From NCBI GenBank assembly GCA_023146255.1, contig JAGLCJ010000013.1, positions 237,089-301,088 of the forward strand: a stretch of DNA of 64,000 nt, in the 5' to 3' direction. Shown here one piece after another: positions 45,201-53,926 of this stretch. The notes beneath the pieces are model-generated. The model saw only the letters and a program-made list of their open reading frames with translations. It was not told the DNA's origin and made no database searches. The number at the start of each line of letters is the position of its first letter. The first letter of the stretch is position 1. The stretch comes from Alcanivoracaceae bacterium. GTDB lineage: Bacteria; Pseudomonadota; Gammaproteobacteria; Pseudomonadales; Alcanivoracaceae. The translations under genes and the position numbers were made by a program.

Positions 45201-47093
45201 GGCACTTCGTACTACAGCGTTGAAACTGCTGGCGGTCGTGATCGGTTCAATATGCCGGGTCCAGATGGCGTCTGGTTCACTGGTGATGATGTGCGCAGTG
45301 CGTACGTTGTTTACAGCTTCGATGGATTGCGCCGAACCGAGCAGCAATTCGATGCCAGCGACGTGATGCAGTCCTATACCGAAATCGTCGATATCTCGCC
45401 GACAAGCTATCGACTCAATGCCTATTTCCTGAATGAGTCGGATGTTTTCGAGCTGGGCAGCTACAACATTATTGACGAAGACATCAATGGCTATCCGCTA
45501 TGGATCAGCTATTACACCAACACAGATGTGCTCAGCTATGTGGAGTACGCGGAGCGGGATGCTGCGGGCAATATCGTTCGTCAGAGCTATTCCTTTGCGC
45601 CGGGGGATGATGGCATCTGGGCTACGTCAGATGATTTCAGCTATTACAGTCTGTACTTCTTTAATATGAATGATGAGCTGGTGTCGGCAGGTACGGAGCG
45701 GGTTGGTGCAGATGGTGAGTGGGGTACGGGTGATGACACCGTGTCAACTGACTGGATATACCTGCTTGAGAATGACATCGATGTGCTGGCGCTGAACGCC
45801 GGTAATGCAGCCGATGTCTGCGGCAGCCTGATTTCCGGCATCGGTGCCAGCGGCGACATCAATGTGCTGGTGCGTGACCAGAACGGTGCGCCACTGCCTG
45901 GCGTCATTGCCCAGCTGAATCAGTCTGGCGCGACGGTCACCACGGACGCAAATGGAGAGGCGGTGTTTGCCGGTCTCAACGGTACCCAGGACGTGCACCT
46001 GTTCAAGGACGGCCACGAATGGGAAAGCTTCTACTGTGTGGCACCTGGCGCAGATGTGACCCTGCAGGCAAGCCTCAACAGTCTTTCGCAAGCCGCCCAG
46101 ACCTCAAAAGTCAGCTTCTATATTCAGCCGACCGACAAGCGGGTAACACTGCGATTGCTGGATGCGCAAGGGCGATCTGTTGCCACTTTCTCGCCGCTCA
46201 GCAGCCCGATTGGTCAGGCTAATACCTTCTATGGTGACCTGTTCTTCAATGTGCCTGCCGGCACAGAGGTGAGCGGTGAGCTGTGGGTGTTTGAAGCGGA
46301 TACCTTTGGTCGCCTGCAGAATGCCCAATCATTGGGTGCGCAGACCTATACCACTATTGCCTCGAATCTGAATCCGGGTGTTGTGGAGCGCGAGCAGATC
46401 ACCGTGTCGTTGCCAGCGAGCGATATTATTCCTGTCGCTTTCTCCGGCACACTGGTGGGCGTGGGCGATAACTTTACCAGCCTGCATGTGTCACTCGGTG
46501 GTTTGTACTCGCTGCCGTTCCAGTACGAAGGATCGCTCAACAGTCAGGCTGCTGTGGTGCCAGGGCTGGATGTCGCACTGCCGGTGACGGCTCAGCCCAC
46601 CGCCGTATGGGCTAGCAGCGACAGCTGGACTGCATGGTACCCCGGTGTGTTCCCTGAAATTGGCACTGGCACCTTCCTTGCGTCGATCATCACCGGCTTC
46701 CAGTACCCGGTCGTTATCGCCACCCAGGAAGACAGCAGCGCCACCCCGCAGATCAGCTGGGTGCCGGCGACACAGCGAGACAGCGGTCAATTTATCAGTG
46801 TTAATACGATTGAGTTGCACAATGCCGCCGGTGGTTCGGGGTATCAGTCCCACTGGACGATTCACACCCCGCCGGGTGAATCTCAACTGACGCTGCCGTC
46901 CTTGCCGGTTGGTATCACTGGCCCGGCTCTGCCGCAGAGTAGCTACAGCATCATCGTCAAAACCCGGGCGGTGCCGGCAAAGGGTTATCACGATCTGATC
47001 GGCAGCGAGGATCTGTATGATCTGGATCCTGCGCTGGCCACAGAAGTGCTGACATCCAGCGATGTCTTCAGCGCTCCGAAGCTGATGCGCTGA
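42261..47093 (+). CDS. Giant repeat-containing surface lipoprotein
   Basis: 1610 residues, lipobox LSGC near residue 25 after a signal with twin Ala-Val helices. Residues about 220-492 contain three tandem repeats of roughly 94 residues, each opening YSIxGxISGAS and ending near NVSITCSD. Residues about 590-1160 contain twelve shorter repeats with the pattern GxDxxWFTxDD, spaced about 35 residues. A carboxypeptidase-regulatory-like domain follows (about 1190), then an unassigned C-terminal region. Probably anchored in the outer membrane with a long extended body; the Asp-rich repeats could bind calcium. A Fur-like box sits upstream, so iron control is possible. Confidence 0.8.
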   Translation: MKLRYSVKAPWAVSMAAAVALVLSGCGGGSGGGAKAPTLSGTAAVGAAIVGGTVTARCADGNTFTEVVTTDANGNWTGTLTSGTMPCALQITGGTPPDTLYSYASSTGTVNITPLTTLALAQATGQTPADWFNAFSGTPVDVISAVNEVLDAMSDTGFDVPANGNPFTTSFVADGTGWDGLLDDLRQAINDDPALADLDALVTLVKDGNLNSSIPDAPAPPSYSIEGSISGASDGLNVIWETRVDGFIYHDGGNANGPVTFTYGDGLAEGTVWSVVINSAPAGQTCTVTNGSGTLTADVSNVSITCSDVVVGPTDYSISGTISGASGTVSWENRVGGVFYHDGFNGNGAVAFTYGDGLASGSSWAVVVTGAPAGQTCNVSNGSGTLAADVSNVAITCSDIVVGPTSYSIEGSISGASATVHWQTLVDDEIYHSGSSINGAVTFTPVEEMPAGSVWSVLVSEEPVGQNCNVANGSGTLSTDIFNVSISCQNEGGGPDPEAPIYDFSALNLQPSVPVGMVPTAPAASPTNPAGQIQALFMQLGDAERAKVFAAPPVELLTEVNNDVYSSSQVYDISQYATDQSWLRQIRMSFGADGEANTPDDFVQAYTVYPYGYNGVAYSFTHPGPDGMWFSEDDVAGEHNTGKAVYFPTGAVLEYEGASEGAILIIPCLNVGSDAVAFTADDSPGCTLGYQIAVIDGEGNRGQLVSYDAAGTDGLWFTADDRVKNYSLLTYNGTGVSVGSVLYNNDGVDNIWFTADDNVQQHTMTLLGDDFKPRYTATYNNRGVDNAWFTADDVVQAWSYYGYDAQGNNILVASHTSKGGDAAWFTADDSATAVISLKDENGYPIIAGQITSGGMGPDGIWLSGDETLFGYSLSEYRADGFQTSRADINGRGADNKWFTADDQPNSFNYWIRDYDAEGNIIEQFYFDPSLAPAESAFSDAHMTSYEIYNQDRSLSVYVYRNQYGSSFGADETPFTEDDTLGTSYYSVETAGGRDRFNMPGPDGVWFTGDDVRSAYVVYSFDGLRRTEQQFDASDVMQSYTEIVDISPTSYRLNAYFLNESDVFELGSYNIIDEDINGYPLWISYYTNTDVLSYVEYAERDAAGNIVRQSYSFAPGDDGIWATSDDFSYYSLYFFNMNDELVSAGTERVGADGEWGTGDDTVSTDWIYLLENDIDVLALNAGNAADVCGSLISGIGASGDINVLVRDQNGAPLPGVIAQLNQSGATVTTDANGEAVFAGLNGTQDVHLFKDGHEWESFYCVAPGADVTLQASLNSLSQAAQTSKVSFYIQPTDKRVTLRLLDAQGRSVATFSPLSSPIGQANTFYGDLFFNVPAGTEVSGELWVFEADTFGRLQNAQSLGAQTYTTIASNLNPGVVEREQITVSLPASDIIPVAFSGTLVGVGDNFTSLHVSLGGLYSLPFQYEGSLNSQAAVVPGLDVALPVTAQPTAVWASSDSWTAWYPGVFPEIGTGTFLASIITGFQYPVVIATQEDSSATPQISWVPATQRDSGQFISVNTIELHNAAGGSGYQSHWTIHTPPGESQLTLPSLPVGITGPALPQSSYSIIVKTRAVPAKGYHDLIGSEDLYDLDPALATEVLTSSDVFSAPKLMR

Positions 47094-47117
47094 AAAAGTA
47101 GCGGTTCCCGGTAAAGC

Positions 47118-47145
47118 AAAAGGCCACGCATCGCGTGGCCTTTTT
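47118..47145 (+). terminator. Intrinsic terminator after the giant lipoprotein gene
   Basis: Perfect 12-bp stem (47118-47129 with 47133-47144) with a 3-nt loop and a T-run, 24 bp after the stop codon. Just downstream begins the tRNA remnant, so this closes the chromosomal side of the junction. Confidence 0.92.
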
Positions 47146-47168
47146 GTTATTGGGCGGTTAGATAAACT

Positions 47169-47213
47169 TGCTGGGCCCAGCAGGATTTGAATCTGGAATC
47201 AAAGGATTATGAG
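47169..47213 (-). tRNA. 3' half of a tRNA-Met(CAT) gene (truncated remnant)
   Basis: Read on the minus strand, 47213 to 47169 gives an anticodon loop CTCATAA, the following TCC, a T-loop TTCAAAT, then TGGGCCC plus discriminator A and GCA where CCA is expected. The 5' half (acceptor, D-arm, 5' anticodon stem) is absent: the sequence before the loop cannot pair. The sequence resembles the 3' half of gammaproteobacterial elongator tRNA-Met. The T-stem has mismatches. No functional tRNA is possible. It is best read as an attachment-site relic of an integrative element inserted in a tRNA gene. Confidence 0.75.
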
Positions 47214-47467
47214 GCCCGGTTAGCGAGAATTGAGCACCCCATTTCATTGCTTAACTAATGCTTTCCTGCGTTCACTACGACTTTATTCTGGCAGCAATTT
47301 GAGCCTGGTTTAAGCAGCTTTCGATTTATCGCTACTTGTGGCACCTATTGTTAGCATTCTGTCACTTTTCGAGTCTCTCCTTTTCTTATATTTGCGTCAC
47401 TAATAACAGTCAGGATTGACGATACACGCAGGGAAAAGCAAAAAAACAATAATTAGAAGGAAAGCTC

Positions 47468-48325
47468 ATGGAATCGAAAGTCACGAAAAATAATGAATGC
47501 GCCATTCCGTGCGACGATGCCGAAAGTACCGACTCTTCTTCTGACAATCTGCTTGGCAAAGCGGCAGCTGGCATCGCAGTAGGTGCAGTAGGTTTAGGTG
47601 CGGCAGGTAAAGCCGATGCCTTCTTCTGGAACCCTAGCCGTGTGATCCTGCCTGATGCGCCCGCCCCATGCACGGGTGTCTGCGCCCCCCAGGCCACCGA
47701 GTTTCAAACCATTATCGATAATGAAGCCAGAACTAGGTTCAGGCGCATGGATTGGAGCACTCCTCTCGACTGGCTCGTCATTGCAAACTCTTCATCGAAT
47801 CTGCATAAAATCAATGCCCACAAAGCGGTTATCAATTTATTAAGGCAGTGCAAACGTTATGCGTTTGGAATGCCCGTCAATGTCTTGCAGCACTGTTTGC
47901 AAACGGCCACGCGAGCAGCCAGAGCAAACGCCAGTGATGAAATGGTTCTGGCTGCATTGCTGCATGATGTCGGTATCGCCATTTCTTACCCTGGTCATGC
48001 CCAGATATCCGCATCGATTATTCGAAGCTTTGTATCTGAAGCTGTGTATAAAACCGTGTTGCATCATCACGAATTCGAATTGGCACACTATGGTCACAGG
48101 ATCGGGGAGTCGACGACGATGCGTGACCTGTACCTGAATGAACCCTGGTATGCCACCGCCGCGCATTTTGTAGATGAGTGGGTGCAGGTGTCTTACGACC
48201 CTAACTACAATAGCTATACGCTAAATGAGTTTAAGTCGTTAATTGAAGCAACATTTGCGGAACATGACACGGGAACCATGAACGTGACGATGACTGATTG
48301 TTTTAGAGAGCAGTCGGCATACTAA
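47468..48325 (+). CDS. Exported HD-domain protein, MIOX/PhnZ-like (first of a tandem pair)
   Basis: 285 residues; the ATG has an AGAAGGA site 6 nt upstream. An N-terminal hydrophobic stretch (KAAAGIAVGAVGLGAAG) ends AKADA, a likely signal, but no twin arginine is seen. The C-terminal two thirds carry an HD domain: His142, LLHDVG (H166-D167), GH177, a His cluster 199-201, and near 235 a FVDEWVQVSYDP segment. This spacing matches the HD-domain oxygenase group (PhnZ, myo-inositol oxygenase) and the COG4341 predicted phosphohydrolases, which bind two iron ions. Twelve bp separate it from a paralogue. Substrate unknown. Confidence 0.8.
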   Translation: MESKVTKNNECAIPCDDAESTDSSSDNLLGKAAAGIAVGAVGLGAAGKADAFFWNPSRVILPDAPAPCTGVCAPQATEFQTIIDNEARTRFRRMDWSTPLDWLVIANSSSNLHKINAHKAVINLLRQCKRYAFGMPVNVLQHCLQTATRAARANASDEMVLAALLHDVGIAISYPGHAQISASIIRSFVSEAVYKTVLHHHEFELAHYGHRIGESTTMRDLYLNEPWYATAAHFVDEWVQVSYDPNYNSYTLNEFKSLIEATFAEHDTGTMNVTMTDCFREQSAY

Positions 48326-48336
48326 AGGACTTGGCA

Positions 48337-49212
48337 ATGAGTAACGCTAACGAGAAGAATAAAGATATATCCTTGGGTGAGACAAACGATGCTGGTTCGC
48401 ATGACTACTTCGTGGATAGCACCTATAAAAAGGACCTGCAGACCATGCTGCTGGAAAAGGAGTGCATGGAAAAGTCCCAACGTTTTGGCCTGTCACGCCG
48501 TCGTTTTCTGACGAGTTCTTTTGGGGCTGTCGCTGCGACCAGCATTTTTGGACAGGTTGCGGGCTTTTCCAGCAAGGCCGAAGCGATGGACGGATTTGTT
48601 TCGCCTTCAGAGGATCTGTACCAGTCTGTTGCTACAACGACAAGCTTTACCCGGCTTGATCAAAGCACTGCAGCGGATTGGGCGATTATTGAAAACGCGG
48701 TACGAGCGCAGAGTCAAGGCGTAGTCAACACCATCAAGAACATGATTAACGCCTGTCGCGGCTATCATCTTGGCTTTGGGCCTGATCAATTCACCCATGT
48801 AACACAAGCGGCCACGCGAGCAAAGCGTGACAACGCCTCTGATGAAATGATTCTTGTCTGTTTGGTCCATGATCTGGGTAAGGTGATATCCAACCTGGCG
48901 CATCCCGACATTATCGCCGGTATTGTGCGTCCTTATGTGTCCGATGGTTCGTACTATCTATTGCGTCATCATATGGAATATCAATGGAAGCACTACGGTC
49001 ACTATATATTCAAGCCTACCAATGGGCGGCAGCGTTATGTTGGTGAGTCGTGGCATGCGGATGCCGTTAGATTCAGTGATGAGTATGATCAGAAGGCGTT
49101 TGATCCATACTATCGTACGGACCCCATAGAAGCATTCCTGCCATTGGTAGAGCAGTTCTTTGGGACAGACAATCCGAGAAAAAATCTGACTCACCAAATT
49201 TGCTTTGGTTAA
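48337..49212 (+). CDS. Tat-exported HD-domain protein, MIOX/PhnZ-like (second of a tandem pair)
   Basis: 291 residues from the ATG at 48337 (an AGGA site lies 7 nt before; the TTG at 48331 is a poorer choice). A clear twin-arginine signal, SRRRFLTSSFGAVAATSIFG, near residues 53-72. The HD core is intact: His154, LVHDLGK (H178-D179), H189, RHHMEYQWKHYGH, and FSDEYDQKAFDPYY near 247-258. The last resembles the MIOX/PhnZ C-terminal ligand segment. Conserved spacing with the upstream paralogue (HVTQAATRA versus HCLQTATRA) shows they are duplicates. Tat export implies folding and metal loading in the cytosol. Confidence 0.82.
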   Translation: MSNANEKNKDISLGETNDAGSHDYFVDSTYKKDLQTMLLEKECMEKSQRFGLSRRRFLTSSFGAVAATSIFGQVAGFSSKAEAMDGFVSPSEDLYQSVATTTSFTRLDQSTAADWAIIENAVRAQSQGVVNTIKNMINACRGYHLGFGPDQFTHVTQAATRAKRDNASDEMILVCLVHDLGKVISNLAHPDIIAGIVRPYVSDGSYYLLRHHMEYQWKHYGHYIFKPTNGRQRYVGESWHADAVRFSDEYDQKAFDPYYRTDPIEAFLPLVEQFFGTDNPRKNLTHQICFG

Positions 49213-49881
49213 TCGTGCCCGTCCGTTCACCCGTACTTTGGGTCATCGCCAAAACTGGCGGTGGCCCAATGACGAGGTCATACCCGGTAAGTGTCAGAGT
49301 TCAAGACACCCATTAATGCCACTCACACCAACTCTTACGAATTTCCTTGCGAGGCTCTATCCCTTAATTCATAGGGCCTCATTTTGGGTGCTAAAAAGTG
49401 GCCAAATGGTCGAGTGTTCTTGTAACCATAGTTTGTCCGTATTTTGAAACCATAGATGGGCCGACACCAGTGTTTCAGCTCCTGTATGGTATGTATGCAC
49501 TAACTATGCCTATAAATATCGCTCCCAGTTTAGAGGCTCATGATTCCGTATTAGCGACCTAGATGTCTGATTGCCTTGGGCACCGCGTTGTATACAGAGC
49601 TATAGCTTCGCCCGTAGTGCGGTCTCTGCGGCGGGGGCTTTCCGGCACTAGGCCTTGAGCAGGACGCCACTCGGAGTGTGTCGCATGGTTCTCCTTCCGG
49701 CGATATGGCGCTTTACAAGCAGCTTATCCTAGACTCGTAAAGACCCCGCGTCAGGTGTCTGCTGTTGACCTGGCCTGCCTCCGTCAAGATCTAAGTAATA
49801 GAATATGGGCCCTGGCTGTTAGTGCTCACGGCGTGCCGGGGATTGGAAGCAGTTGGTAGAAGCCAAAAAAGGTTCGAATGG
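49213..49881. other. 669-bp intergenic region without a credible gene
   Basis: Reading both strands, only short, unconserved frames are present. There are two near-copies of ACCATAG (49425-49431 and 49450-49456). I see no tRNA, no terminator with a clear stem after the HD pair, and no insertion-sequence ends. This is the logical place for the promoter of the SIR2 gene and possibly an old element boundary, but I cannot identify either. Confidence 0.6.
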
Positions 49882-52800
49882 ATGCAGTTTATCACCAATG
49901 GTCCGGACATTCCGGATGTTCTCATCCAAGCACAGGAAGAAGGCCGTTTGGTTTTCTTCTGTGGTGCAGGCATCTCCTACCCCGCTGGCCTCCCAAGCTT
50001 TAAAGATCTCGTTAGTACAGTCTACAAGCTGTGTGAAACAGAACCTAGCGAGATAGAGAGGGAGGCTTTTGAACGTGGTCTCTATGATGCCACGCTGGAT
50101 CTTCTGGAGCAGCGTATTCCACTACAGCGGATTGCGGTCCGTCGGAGTATCGCTCAGGCACTGAAGCCCCAGCTTCGTCGAAAAGGGGCTGTCGACACGC
50201 ATGCAGCATTATTGCGTCTTGCCCGCAGCCGCGATGGGGCATTGAGACTGGTAACAACCAATTTCGATCGTGTTTTTCATGTGGCGGCCAGGCGTACAGC
50301 TCAGGACTTCGAAACTTACGCAGCACCGATGCTACCGATTCCGAAAAACAGTCGCTGGAACGGCCTTGTCTTTCTACACGGATTGATCTCGGAGAAGCCG
50401 GACGACACAAGTTTGAATCGTTTGGTGGCAACTAGCGGTGACTTTGGGCTGGCGTACCTCACGGAGCGCTGGGCAGCACGTTTCGTTACTGAGCTGTTTA
50501 GGAACTACGTGGTGTGTTTCGTGGGTTACAGCATCAATGACCCGGTTTTGCGTTACATGATGGATGCTCTGGCAGCTGACCGTAGAATGGGCGAGTCCGT
50601 ACCGCAAGCGTGGGCCATGGGAGACTGCACTCCCGAAAACGAGAAACAGAAGATCATCGAGTGGAAGGCGAAAGGCGTTAAACCCATTCTCTATACGGTT
50701 AGGCCTGATAGTCGTGATCACTCGGCGTTGCATGAGACGCTGTGTGCGTGGGCAGACACGTATCGCGATGGCGTGTATGGAAAGGAAGCCATAGTAGTAA
50801 AGCATGCCTTGGCGCTGCCGCAGGAAAGCACCCAGCAGGATGATTATGTGGGCAGAATGCTTTGGGCTATCTCTGATAAATCCGGGCTTCCTGCGAAACG
50901 ATTTGCTGATTTTAATCCGGCTCCCTCTCTGGAGTGGTTAATCGACTGTTTCTCTACGGAGGTATTTGGGCATTGGGATCTGCCGCGACTCGGTGTTCCT
51001 GCGAAGGGTGAGATGGATGATTCTCTCCGTTTCAGCCTGATCAGGCGCCCTGCGCCCTATGATCTGGCGTCGCCCATGCATATTGCCTTTGTAAGTGATA
51101 TCGGAAGTGCTTGGGATAAGGTTATGTTCCAGATTGCTCGATGGCTAGCGCGCCATTTGGATGATCCCCGGCTTGTGATCTGGATTGTCGAGCAAGGAGG
51201 GAGTCTGCACGCCGCGTGGCGACAGCTTATCGAGCGAGAGATCGAGCGGTTTTCATCACTGGAGCGCGACGGAAAATTTGAAGAAATAGCAACTGTACGA
51301 TCGCACTCACCGAATGCAGTTCCGGGAAAGCTGATGCGAGTTCTATGGGGTGTTTTGCTTGGCAATCGGGTAAAGCGTCGCGCACAGGGTCTGGACTTCT
51401 ATCGCTGGAAGCGATCATTTAGGAGGGATGGGCTAACCACTATGTTGCGGCTGGAGCTGCGAGAACTGCTTGCTCCTAAGGTGGTTATAAACAGGCCGTA
51501 TCGTTGGAATTACGACGCACGGGAGGAGAAAGGTGAGCCGAGTCATATTCGCCAATTGGTAAATTACGAAGTCGTCTTGGCTTCTGACCATGTGCGTTCC
51601 GCACTGCACGACCTGAGCGACCAGTCATGGACTTTGTCGTTACCAAAGCTGTTGGGCGAGTTTCAGCGCCTACTGATAGATGCGCTAGATCTGCTCCGAG
51701 AGCTGGGGGATGCGGATGATTACAGGGATAGGTCACATTGGGATATGCCTTCAATAGGTCCGCATTGGCAAAACAGAGGATTCCATGATTGGGTGAGCCT
51801 GATTGAGCTGCTGAGGGATGCGTGGTTAGCAGTATTATCTACTGATAAATCACATGCATCCCGTATCGCAGAAAGCTGGTTTGATATGCCGTACCCTACA
51901 TTCAAGAGATTGGCATTTTTTGCTGCTAGCCATGAGGGCTGCATCAAGCCGGAGAACTGGGTGGGTTGGCTTGCTTACGATGATGCATGGTGGCTGTGGT
52001 CCTATGATACACGTCGTGAAATGCTTAGGCTTCTGGTGCTCCAGGGTAAGGCAATCTCTGGCGTTTCAAAGAAATTGCTAGAAGCGACAATCTTGGAGGG
52101 CCCGCCACGCAAGATGTTTCGGGATGACATCGTAAATGCGCAGTGGAGCGAGCTAGTTGATAGAGAGGTTTGGCTGCGGCTTGCTAAACTGGAAAAATCG
52201 GGATGTATGCTCGGTAACGATGCAGCCCGGCGCTTGACGCAGTTATCTAAAGCCTATCCTGATTGGCGACTGGCTGAGAATGAGCGCGACGAATTTTCCC
52301 ACTGGATGAGCGGTACAGGGGACCCGGATTACGAGAGTAGTGTAGTCACCGATGTCGCGCCTAGAAGAAGAGAGGATTTAGTTCGATGGCTTGTAAAAAG
52401 CCGTCCTGAAGAGCGTTCGTTCTATGAGGACACATGGCGAGATGTCTGCCGAACGAGATTTTTTCATAGTGCTTTAGCGCTGTATGATCTTTCACAAGAT
52501 GATAAGTGGCCATCCACTAGATGGAGCCAGGCCTTTGAGGTCTGGGCTCAGGAGCCAATGCCGGCGCGCTCATGGCGGTGGCTGGCGAGATTTATCGAGA
52601 GAATTCCGGACGAAACTCTTATTGATGTCGTAAATAGCTTTTCATGGTGGATAGAGTCCGTTTCCAAGGTCTCCATGACGAATGAACATACTCTTATTAA
52701 CTTGTGCCGTAGAATTATAGATCTTGAAATAAGCGAAGAATCTTCGCGTAGATATCATGATGGCGTAGAGATATATGATCCTGTTTCATCTGCAATAAGC

Positions 52801-53712
52801 CATCCCGTCGGACATGTTACTCAGGCACTAATAAACACTTGGTTCAAGAGAAAGCCAAGTGATAACGATCTTCTTCCGGAGTTCTTGCGGCCTATGCTTT
52901 CAGGGCTCGCCAATATAGAGGTCGCTAGATTTCGTCATGGCCGCGTGCTATTGGCGTCGCAGTTTGTCACTCTTTTCCGTGTTGACAGAGCTTGGACAGA
53001 GCGATTCCTCGTTCCGCTTTTCGACTGGTCTGACTCGGGAGAGGCACGCGCAATGTGGGAGGGCTTTCTTTGGTCCCCGCGCCTTTACCCGCCGGCGCTG
53101 AATGCGCTTAAGAACGGCTTTTTGGGGTGTTCTAAGAACTATTCATGTCTCGGCAGTCATAGGCAGCAATACTGTGCGTTTTTGGTATACACCGCACTGA
53201 ACTCCTGCGACGGTTTCACGGATACAGATTTCAGAGTGGCGATTTCCAGCCTTCCCCAGGAAGGTCTTGAGGAGTGTGCGCAGGCAGTATATCAAGCCCT
53301 TGAAGGAGCTGCCGGGCAGCGTGAGGATTACTGGAAAAACAGAGTGCAGCCCTTTTGGAGGAATATCTGGCCAAAATCTAGAGATCTTGCATCCCAGAGA
53401 ATATCGGAGATATTCGCCCGTCTTACGATAGCAGCGGGTGGAGAGTTCCCCGCTGCGCTATCCACGGTTGTCGGTTGGTTAAAGCCAATCCCGCATGCCT
53501 ACAACATTGTGTCCCTTCTTGACGAGTCTGGTCTTTGTAAGCGGCATCCCAAGGATTCACTTGTTCTTCTCGCCGCACTGATCGACGATCGTCATTGGTT
53601 TAGCGAAGATTTCGGTTCGTGTCTAGATAGTATTGTTCAGGCGTCTCCGAAACTTTCAAAAGATCCAAGATATAAGAGACTCAAAGAGCAGTTTCAGTAT
53701 CAGAGGATGTGA
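49882..53712 (+). CDS. Large SIR2-domain protein, defence-associated sirtuin-like
   Basis: 1276 residues from the ATG at 49882 (the GTG at 49822 is an alternative). Residues about 20-290 form a SIR2 NAD-binding domain: FFCGAGISYPAG (28-32 GAGIS), TTNFDRVFHVA, FLHGLISEK (His near 166), and FVGYSINDP. The long C-terminal part (~1000 residues) resembles the DUF4020 type found in large bacterial SIR2 proteins. SIR2-headed proteins of this length deplete NAD+ on phage infection in characterised abortive-infection systems; that role here is inference from architecture. It stands alone, with no partner gene needed by the simple DSR-like systems. Confidence 0.85.
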   Translation: MQFITNGPDIPDVLIQAQEEGRLVFFCGAGISYPAGLPSFKDLVSTVYKLCETEPSEIEREAFERGLYDATLDLLEQRIPLQRIAVRRSIAQALKPQLRRKGAVDTHAALLRLARSRDGALRLVTTNFDRVFHVAARRTAQDFETYAAPMLPIPKNSRWNGLVFLHGLISEKPDDTSLNRLVATSGDFGLAYLTERWAARFVTELFRNYVVCFVGYSINDPVLRYMMDALAADRRMGESVPQAWAMGDCTPENEKQKIIEWKAKGVKPILYTVRPDSRDHSALHETLCAWADTYRDGVYGKEAIVVKHALALPQESTQQDDYVGRMLWAISDKSGLPAKRFADFNPAPSLEWLIDCFSTEVFGHWDLPRLGVPAKGEMDDSLRFSLIRRPAPYDLASPMHIAFVSDIGSAWDKVMFQIARWLARHLDDPRLVIWIVEQGGSLHAAWRQLIEREIERFSSLERDGKFEEIATVRSHSPNAVPGKLMRVLWGVLLGNRVKRRAQGLDFYRWKRSFRRDGLTTMLRLELRELLAPKVVINRPYRWNYDAREEKGEPSHIRQLVNYEVVLASDHVRSALHDLSDQSWTLSLPKLLGEFQRLLIDALDLLRELGDADDYRDRSHWDMPSIGPHWQNRGFHDWVSLIELLRDAWLAVLSTDKSHASRIAESWFDMPYPTFKRLAFFAASHEGCIKPENWVGWLAYDDAWWLWSYDTRREMLRLLVLQGKAISGVSKKLLEATILEGPPRKMFRDDIVNAQWSELVDREVWLRLAKLEKSGCMLGNDAARRLTQLSKAYPDWRLAENERDEFSHWMSGTGDPDYESSVVTDVAPRRREDLVRWLVKSRPEERSFYEDTWRDVCRTRFFHSALALYDLSQDDKWPSTRWSQAFEVWAQEPMPARSWRWLARFIERIPDETLIDVVNSFSWWIESVSKVSMTNEHTLINLCRRIIDLEISEESSRRYHDGVEIYDPVSSAISHPVGHVTQALINTWFKRKPSDNDLLPEFLRPMLSGLANIEVARFRHGRVLLASQFVTLFRVDRAWTERFLVPLFDWSDSGEARAMWEGFLWSPRLYPPALNALKNGFLGCSKNYSCLGSHRQQYCAFLVYTALNSCDGFTDTDFRVAISSLPQEGLEECAQAVYQALEGAAGQREDYWKNRVQPFWRNIWPKSRDLASQRISEIFARLTIAAGGEFPAALSTVVGWLKPIPHAYNIVSLLDESGLCKRHPKDSLVLLAALIDDRHWFSEDFGSCLDSIVQASPKLSKDPRYKRLKEQFQYQRM

Positions 53713-53926
53713 GAAGAGTTTCATCACATTCTTCGTCGCACAGAAAAGTTAGGCCTTATGTATTTTGGTGAGATGGCGCCACGTGCTCAATCGTCTGATT
53801 AAAAGTTGCATTCTGGCGTCTGGTTAGTCGGGTGTCGATCAGCTAGCAGCTTGGGCCGCGTAGATTTAGTGTGGTGGAGATATTTGGTAAGACAGATTCG
53901 CGCGTTGGCTCCTGGTACAGAAACAC

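Noticed and set aside
49425..49456. Two ACCATAG motifs as a transposon end
   Set aside because: Only 7 bp, no matching inverted copy near tniQ that exceeds chance, and no target duplication found.
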